64,000 nt of DNA. Source: Heteroscillospira sp050943935 (GTDB lineage: Bacteria > Bacillota > Clostridia > Oscillospirales > Oscillospiraceae). A model generated the notes under the pieces. It was not told the origin of the DNA, did not search any database, and was given only the letters and a program-made list of their open reading frames with translations. Below, piece by piece: positions 59,170 to 64,000 of the stretch. The stretch covers positions 62,001-126,000 of the forward strand of contig JBMNQC010000007.1 in NCBI GenBank assembly GCA_050943935.1, given 5' to 3'. The translations under genes and the position numbers were made by a program. The first letter of the stretch is position 1. The number at the start of each line of letters is the position of its first letter.

Positions 59170-59805
59170 CTAATCTGTTTTGTCATCCCACACCCAGTGA
59201 GAACTCAGAAGCTTTTCCAATAGGGGCACATTTTTTTCCTGAATGGCAACTAAAATATTACGGTGACCACTATTGGAGTTTTTAAGCATCTCATACTGCT
59301 GATTCTTGTTCGTCCCAAAGTGCGTCTGTCGGGGGTATTGTTTTTTTATAGACGCAATGGCATCTATTAGGACTGGATTTTCTGTTTTTTCAACGCAATA
59401 ATTATGGAATGATTCCTGGTTTTCTACATATCTGGCATACTCTTTTAAGTTGATAGCAATATCCATGAGATCAATAAGATTTGACATCTTAGCATAATCA
59501 TAGTCATTCAGCCTGTCTATTACCATGCGAACGGCAAACGTCTCCAAACAAGCAAGCACAGAATATGCCTGACGAAGCTCCTTTATATCATGCCTGCGGA
59601 CAAAGAAACCTTTTCTTGGGATAAACTCCAGCACACGGTCGGCAGATAACATCAGCAGCGCTTCACGGATCGGTGTGCGGCTGGTGCCTATTTCTTTAAT
59701 GAGTACTGTTTCGTCTAACTTTTCACCTTCCGCCAGTTCGCCAAGCTTAATCTTTTCTATAATGTGATCATATACTTGATCAGCCAATGATTTAGCTTTT
59801 GCCAT
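59170..59805 (-). CDS. GntR-family regulator (FCD) of the MFS/CoA-transferase cluster
   Basis: 211 residues from ATG 59805, 8 nt after AAGGAGAA. Winged helix LADQVYDHIIEKIKLGELAEGEKLDETVLIKEIGTSRTPIREALLML. Helical FCD domain with FHNYCVEKTENP. Codon use is more AT-rich than in the genes before 59 kb. Divergent from the MFS carrier with face-to-face promoters and a palindrome between them, so it probably regulates that cluster and itself. Confidence 0.9.
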   Translation of the reverse strand: MAKAKSLADQVYDHIIEKIKLGELAEGEKLDETVLIKEIGTSRTPIREALLMLSADRVLEFIPRKGFFVRRHDIKELRQAYSVLACLETFAVRMVIDRLNDYDYAKMSNLIDLMDIAINLKEYARYVENQESFHNYCVEKTENPVLIDAIASIKKQYPRQTHFGTNKNQQYEMLKNSNSGHRNILVAIQEKNVPLLEKLLSSHWVWDDKTD

Positions 59806-59860
59806 AAATATATTCTCCTTATACATTGGTATGGTCTATTAATTAGTTGTAATTGTATAT

Positions 59861-59967
59861 ATTATAGCAGAAAAAATATATAAGTCAACAAAACAACTTT
59901 GCTAATAATTAAACATAAATATATTTTATGCAAATATATTGACAAAATGTGCCATAGGTTCTATTAT
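59861..59967. promoter_or_regulatory. Divergent promoters with central palindrome
   Basis: Minus strand: TTGACT (complement of 59883-59888), 16-bp spacer, TATAAT (complement of 59861-59866) for the GntR gene. Plus strand: TTGACA (59939-59944), 17-bp spacer, TATTAT (59962-59967) for the MFS gene. Between them CATAAATATATTTTATG (59914-59930) is a likely operator. The plus-strand leader is about 160 nt; no riboswitch was recognised in it. Confidence 0.75.
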
Positions 59968-60133
59968 ATATTTAGTACTCATTTATACACCTATTCCGGG
60001 CGTAATATTGTATATTCTGTCAATAATCTGAAAGGAGTATGAGAACACAGAAAGTATACGTTACTATTCCACTCCCCTGTAAAGTCTGTTCTTAACACAT
60101 CAGGACCCCAAAAAGAAGAAGGAGGCGCAATCA

Positions 60134-61405
60134 ATGAAAGAAAATGTCAATAAGTTTAAACTCTATGCTACTCTGTTCTCCCTGGGCATTGCGGGTGGCG
60201 CAATATTTATCATCCCGTATATTAAATTTGTTTTCTATGATTTACAAATAGAAGTAACTGGCATGACCAACACCCAGTCCGCTCTGCTTCTCACAATTTA
60301 CGCTGTTGTATCAATGGCTGCCGGCGTCCCCTTTGGTATATTCTGTGATAAGATCAATTCCAAGAAAGGGCTTATTCTATCTTTGCTGCTCACCACAGCT
60401 CTCACCGCAATATATGCTTACACCAACACTTCTTACATAGTATCCGTACTTATCTGGGCTGCCCTGTCTGTCACCACCATGTGTATCTACTGGCCCATTT
60501 TCTCTAAGGTTTTGAATATCATTGGAAACAAAACCGGCGATGCAGGACGCTCTGGTATGGCTTTCGGCTGGTACTACGCTTTCAACGGAATCGGTGCTGC
60601 TATCATGCAGTCTATCTGTCTATGGATTTCTACCCAATTTGAAAACCCGGTCACCAGTTTTCGTGCAGCCATCATGTTTACTGCTGGGTGCACAGTATTC
60701 GCTTCCATCTTGATTTACTTTCTTTTCGACGACGAGCTTACTACCTCCAACGAGGCGCCTGCCGTCGTTGAAAAGAAAGGTACAGATTGGTCTCAGCTCG
60801 GCGAAATTATGAAGAACCCCTATGTTTGGTATATGCTTGTTATCTGCTTCGTTGGATACTGTATGTACAGCATGGCTTCTTACTTTACCCCATATCTTAC
60901 CGCTGTGGTTGGCGCTTCCGCGGCTGAGTCCGGAGTGTTTGCTATCATTCGCACCTATATCTTCCTGATTTTGGCCCTGGTCGGCGGTACTTGTGCCGAC
61001 AAGATTTTTAAGAGCACTACTAAGTGGATTATGATTGTTTTTATTACAACTGCTGCTCTTATTATCGGCTTGTTCTTTATTCCGGCAGGCGCAAATCCTC
61101 TGTTTGTTGGCTTCTATACTCTGCTCCCCTCTGCAATGGTTCAGATGTCCTATCCGCTCAAGTACGCTGTTATCGGTGAGATTGGAATCAGCCAGCGTCT
61201 TCTTGCTACTACCACAGCCATTGCAGCAATTGCTGGCTCTGCGGCCGATTTGATTGTTGGACCAGTTGTCGGATATCTGTTGGACACTATTGGTAATACC
61301 GCTTATTATGTTCTGTTCGCATTCCTGGCTACCGCCCTGCTGGCTGGCGCTCTCTGTTGCGCTCTTATTGTCAAGAAACAGAAGCCGGTTGACTCGACAA
61401 AATAA
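60134..61405 (+). CDS. Major facilitator superfamily transporter, organic-acid type
   Basis: 423 residues, twelve predicted helices in two halves with a cytoplasmic loop (TTSNEAPAVVEKKGTDW) between helices 6 and 7. The loop 2-3 motif FGIFCDKINSKKGL corresponds to the MFS motif A (GxxxDrxgrr). The general layout recalls OFA/NarK-like carriers for small carboxylates, but the substrate cannot be told. ATG 60134 follows AGAAGGAGG. First gene of a plus-strand cluster with CoA-transferase and sodium symporter genes. It could import the acid that the CoA-transferase activates. Confidence 0.85.
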   Translation: MKENVNKFKLYATLFSLGIAGGAIFIIPYIKFVFYDLQIEVTGMTNTQSALLLTIYAVVSMAAGVPFGIFCDKINSKKGLILSLLLTTALTAIYAYTNTSYIVSVLIWAALSVTTMCIYWPIFSKVLNIIGNKTGDAGRSGMAFGWYYAFNGIGAAIMQSICLWISTQFENPVTSFRAAIMFTAGCTVFASILIYFLFDDELTTSNEAPAVVEKKGTDWSQLGEIMKNPYVWYMLVICFVGYCMYSMASYFTPYLTAVVGASAAESGVFAIIRTYIFLILALVGGTCADKIFKSTTKWIMIVFITTAALIIGLFFIPAGANPLFVGFYTLLPSAMVQMSYPLKYAVIGEIGISQRLLATTTAIAAIAGSAADLIVGPVVGYLLDTIGNTAYYVLFAFLATALLAGALCCALIVKKQKPVDSTK

Positions 61406-61440
61406 GACATAAGTCTGATTTATTCTCCTCTATCTAACTG

Positions 61441-61476
61441 GAGCAAGGGAGTCCAAACGCGCAATCTCCCTTGCTC
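61441..61476 (+). promoter_or_regulatory. Hairpin between the MFS and CoA-transferase genes
   Basis: Perfect 11-bp stem GAGCAAGGGAG/CTCCCTTGCTC, loop 14 nt, without a T-run. Probably an mRNA processing or attenuation element rather than a full terminator. Confidence 0.5.
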
Positions 61477-61551
61477 TGGCGAAGATTGCTGTAGCCCATT
61501 ACCACAAAATGCAGTCTGAAGTATGCAGAACGTTTTTAACAGGAGAAACTA

Positions 61552-62235
61552 ATGATCGACAAAGTTATACCTATAAAAAAAGCTATAGATAAGATAAAAT
61601 CCGGAGACACCCTCCTTATCGGCGGCTTCATTCAAGACGGAAGCCCTATGAATTTACTACGCGAACTCTCTACCCGTGATATTTCCGGCCTTACTGCTGT
61701 ATCCGAGGATATCGGTTATGCAAACAGCACCTTCTACCCCAAAACCGCAATCACGGCCTTGTATGATCGTGGGCTTATTTCTAGGGTCTGTGTGTCCTAC
61801 ATAGGCAACAACAAATTGGTAAACGGTTTAATACAGGCCGGAAAGTTGGAGGCCGAGTTTATTCCCCAAGGAACCCTCATAGAACGCATCCGTGCTGGTG
61901 GTAGTGGCATAGGTGGTTTCTATACTCCTACCGGCGTCGGTACAGTAGTGGAAAATGGGAAGGAAAAAAAGGTTATCGGAGGCAAGGAGTATATCCTAGA
62001 GTTAGCGTTGCGCGGCAATGTAGCCTTAGTAAAGGCCCATAAGGCAGATTGTATGGGCAATGCTGTATTCAAGTATACTTCACAGAACTTCAATACCATG
62101 ATGGCAACGGCCGCAGATATTACAATTCTTGAGGTCGAAGAACTGGTGAAGCCCGGTGAATTGAATCCTGAGCATGTGCAGCTGCCCGGTGTTTTTGTCG
62201 ACTATGTGGTTCTTCCGGAAGGAGACGTAAGATAG
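61552..62235 (+). CDS. Acyl-CoA:carboxylate CoA-transferase, subunit A (AtoD-like)
   Basis: 227 residues. Family I CoA-transferase alpha subunit: KSGDTLLIGGFIQDGSPMNLL (nucleotide/CoA loop), YIGNNKLVNGLIQAG, EFIPQGTLIERIRAGGSGIGGFYTPTGVGT and ALVKAHKADCMGNAVF are all diagnostic of the 3-oxoacid/acetoacetate/butyrate group. The active site forms with subunit B encoded 2 nt downstream. ATG 61552 follows CAGGAGAAA. Likely exchanges CoA between acetyl- or butyryl-CoA and a carboxylate brought in by the neighbouring carriers. Confidence 0.93.
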   Translation: MIDKVIPIKKAIDKIKSGDTLLIGGFIQDGSPMNLLRELSTRDISGLTAVSEDIGYANSTFYPKTAITALYDRGLISRVCVSYIGNNKLVNGLIQAGKLEAEFIPQGTLIERIRAGGSGIGGFYTPTGVGTVVENGKEKKVIGGKEYILELALRGNVALVKAHKADCMGNAVFKYTSQNFNTMMATAADITILEVEELVKPGELNPEHVQLPGVFVDYVVLPEGDVR

Positions 62236-62237
62236 CC

Positions 62238-62951
62238 ATGGATATTCGTAAATTTATAGCCAAAAACATTGCAGCAATGCTACATGATGGGGATTTTGTC
62301 AATCTGGGCGTGGGCATACCCACACTAGTAAGCGACTACATACCAAAGAACATGACTGTGTTGTTGCACGGCGAGAACGGTAGTGTGGGTGCCGCTGCCC
62401 TTGTTACCATAGCGCCAAATGAAATCGACACATGGAAAGCAACAGCCTGCGGAGAGAACGGCGATTGGAGAACTGGCCACCGGGACTTAGCCAATGCCAG
62501 CGGTGAGTATATTACAATTATTCCCGGAGGCTGCTGTTTTGACAGTTCCACATCTTTTGCCATGGCTCGCGGCGGACATTTAGATGCTACTGTTCTTGGC
62601 GGCCTTCAGGTAGATGCTGATGCTAATCTTGCTAACTGGACGATACCCGGTAAACGCACAACCGGCATGGGAGGGGCTATGGATCTCGTCTCTGGCGCAA
62701 AACGAGTAATCGTAGCCATGGAGCATTGCACGAAAACAGGAGAGGCAAAACTAGTAAAAAAATGTACCATGCCACTCACCGCTGTAGCATGTGTAAGCGC
62801 TGTTGTAACCGAGTTGTGCGTTATGGAGTATATCGACGGGAAATTTGTCGTTACCGCCATGGCTCCTGGTGTAACCCGAGATGAACTTATTTCCAAAACA
62901 GAAATAGATTTAGTGTTTTCTGGCAATGTACGAACCATGGATCCCGTTTGA
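62238..62951 (+). CDS. Acyl-CoA:carboxylate CoA-transferase, subunit B (AtoA-like)
   Basis: 237 residues. VNLGVGIPTLVSDYI and HGENGSVG at the active site: the catalytic Glu lies in GENG, where most relatives have SENG. Further segments are GGHLDATVLGGLQVDADANLANW, the typical GGHLDATVLG core, and GMGGAMDLVSGAKRVIVAMEH. It starts 2 nt after subunit A (GGAAGGAGACG upstream), so the two are co-translated. The substrate is not determined. Confidence 0.93.
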   Translation: MDIRKFIAKNIAAMLHDGDFVNLGVGIPTLVSDYIPKNMTVLLHGENGSVGAAALVTIAPNEIDTWKATACGENGDWRTGHRDLANASGEYITIIPGGCCFDSSTSFAMARGGHLDATVLGGLQVDADANLANWTIPGKRTTGMGGAMDLVSGAKRVIVAMEHCTKTGEAKLVKKCTMPLTAVACVSAVVTELCVMEYIDGKFVVTAMAPGVTRDELISKTEIDLVFSGNVRTMDPV

Positions 62952-62988
62952 GTGCCGAACACATCTAGCATAGGAAGGAGAGGGCGAG

Positions 62989-64000
62989 ATGTTGGACGCT
63001 GCTTTATCTGTCATAAATACATTCATCGCAATCGGCGATTATCTATGGGGATGGCCAATACTCGTTTCCCTGGCCATTGTATCTGTATTGTATACGATAG
63101 GAACTCGAGGATTTCAATTTACACATTTTGGCTATGCAATAAAGAAAACATTTCTTACCCAGATCAAAGCTGCACAAAAGGGAGACAGCAATACTGCTCA
63201 CGGCGTTTCTTCCTTTAAAGCTATGTGCATGGCTTTGTGTAACACTTTGGGTACTGGAAACATAGCTGGCATAGCAGTTGCTATATCCCTCGGCGGACCG
63301 GGCGCCGTTCTGTGGATATGGATAGCCGGTTTCTTGGGAATCATTCTTAAATACAGCGAGATAACTCTAGGAGTTAAATATCGCGAGATAGATCCGGACA
63401 CGGGAAAGTATCGCGGCGGTATCATGTGGTATGTAGAGAAAGGACTTAGTAAGCGATGGAGATGGATTGCTATACTCTATGCGCTAGTCTATGCAGGCCC
63501 CTGTATTAACGCGCCCGCCGTACAGATTAATACCTTGGCTTCCTCAATCACAGCCTACTTCGATGTTCCTCCAATGCTTATCGGCATCATCTGTGCGTTG
63601 TTGCTGGGCTTGGTGCTGTTAGGCGGCGTTAATCGTATCAGTATATTCGCTGAAAAGACGGTTACCGTGATGTCTGTGGCATATTTTGCTGTATCTATGT
63701 TTATCCTTATTCGTTATCTTCCCCAAATCCCCCAGGCTTTCGGCATGATCTTTAAGTATGCCCTTACTGATGTACAGGCCATAGCGGGCGGGTTTGGCGG
63801 CGCGACTGTCGCTCTGGCTATGCGGCATGGTTTTGCCCGGGGCTTCTATTCCAATGGTGCCGGAACAGGTGATAGCGCCTTTGCTCACTCTTACGGTGAT
63901 GTTGATTGTCCCTGCGACCAGGGTATTTGGGGGCTCGGAGAGGTAGTTATAGACACTATTGTCTGTACTTGTACCGCACTAGTGATACTGGTCACCGGAG
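62989..64000 (+). CDS. AGCS-family sodium:alanine/glycine symporter, 5' part (cut by window end)
   Basis: Open from ATG 62989 (AAGGAGAGG upstream) to the last base; about 337 residues visible of roughly 450. Family signature NTLGTGNIAGIAVAISLGGP followed by GAVLWIWIAGFLG, later KYSEITLGVKYR, APAVQINTLASS and GFYSNGAGTGDSAFAHS. Na+-coupled import of alanine, glycine or a similar small amino acid. It follows the CoA-transferase genes by 37 nt. Together they suggest fermentation of an amino acid through a CoA ester, with the rest of the pathway beyond the window. The Na+ gradient could come from the decarboxylase pump at 13.5-16.8 kb. Confidence 0.92.
   Translation, partial: MLDAALSVINTFIAIGDYLWGWPILVSLAIVSVLYTIGTRGFQFTHFGYAIKKTFLTQIKAAQKGDSNTAHGVSSFKAMCMALCNTLGTGNIAGIAVAISLGGPGAVLWIWIAGFLGIILKYSEITLGVKYREIDPDTGKYRGGIMWYVEKGLSKRWRWIAILYALVYAGPCINAPAVQINTLASSITAYFDVPPMLIGIICALLLGLVLLGGVNRISIFAEKTVTVMSVAYFAVSMFILIRYLPQIPQAFGMIFKYALTDVQAIAGGFGGATVALAMRHGFARGFYSNGAGTGDSAFAHSYGDVDCPCDQGIWGLGEVVIDTIVCTCTALVILVTG

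Noticed and set aside
59975..60133. Riboswitch in the 160-nt leader of the MFS gene
   Set aside because: No known aptamer consensus or stable terminator/antiterminator pair could be recognised by eye.

Overview
The window looks like a chromosomal segment of an anaerobic, endospore-forming member of the Clostridia, probably a gut Oscillospirales-type bacterium. Supporting signs are the sporulation gene spoIIR, a Na+-translocating decarboxylase operon, a methyl-tetrahydrofolate (THF) branch, SLH-anchored surface protein, consensus TTGACA/TATAAT promoters, strong AGGAGG ribosome sites and frequent TTG/GTG starts. No taxonomic search was possible, so this is inference. No transposase, integrase, CRISPR array or rRNA was seen. 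There is one tRNA.

Layout. 1-3.6 kb: one-carbon operon (fhs 3' part, fchA, folD, methyl-THF:corrinoid methyltransferase). 3.9-7.6 kb: nucleoside-type ABC transporter without a binding protein. 7.7-10.4 kb, minus strand: spoIIR, ispE, apgM. 10.4-21.9 kb: housekeeping genes (VanY-type carboxypeptidase, Na+ decarboxylase operon, beta-CASP hydrolase, GntR regulator, FAD protein). These are separated by a mosaic family of non-coding repeats. 21.9-28.2 kb: binding lipoprotein, response regulator/histidine kinase/HtrA set, and a protein of unknown function that carries the Na+-binding signature of decarboxylase beta subunits. 28.2-33.4 kb, minus strand: envelope operon (beta-lactamase-like/CapA fusion, PucR regulator, LTA-synthase-like enzyme). 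33.6-37.4 kb: phosphoketolase, threonine aldolase, tRNA-Ser(CGA).

37.5-49.8 kb is the most coherent accessory region. A GntR regulator is divergent from two complete tripartite tricarboxylate transporter (TTT) clusters interleaved with two 2-hydroxyacid dehydrogenases of opposite fold, two aldolases and a 3-hydroxyacid dehydrogenase. Both clusters carry the same promoter/operator arrangement, including an identical 15-bp site at identical distance from the -10 box. I infer one regulon for taking up hydroxy-carboxylates, oxidising them to 2-oxo acids, cleaving these by retro-aldol reaction and reducing the resulting semialdehyde.

50-59 kb: a PrpR-type regulator whose AAA+ motor is degenerate, a 1677-residue surface protein (metallo-beta-lactamase fold, two esterase domains, SLH repeats), a UroD/MtaA-type methyltransferase and a frameshifted remnant of a second one. 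59-64 kb: a visibly more AT-rich cluster (GntR regulator, MFS carrier, CoA-transferase A/B, AGCS sodium/amino-acid symporter) that runs off the window end.

The points I would follow first are the twin TTT regulon, the degenerate PrpR-type regulator beside the MBL-esterase-SLH protein, FolD lacking its cyclohydrolase residues next to FchA, the mosaic repeats, and the decarboxylase signature grafted on an unrelated protein.
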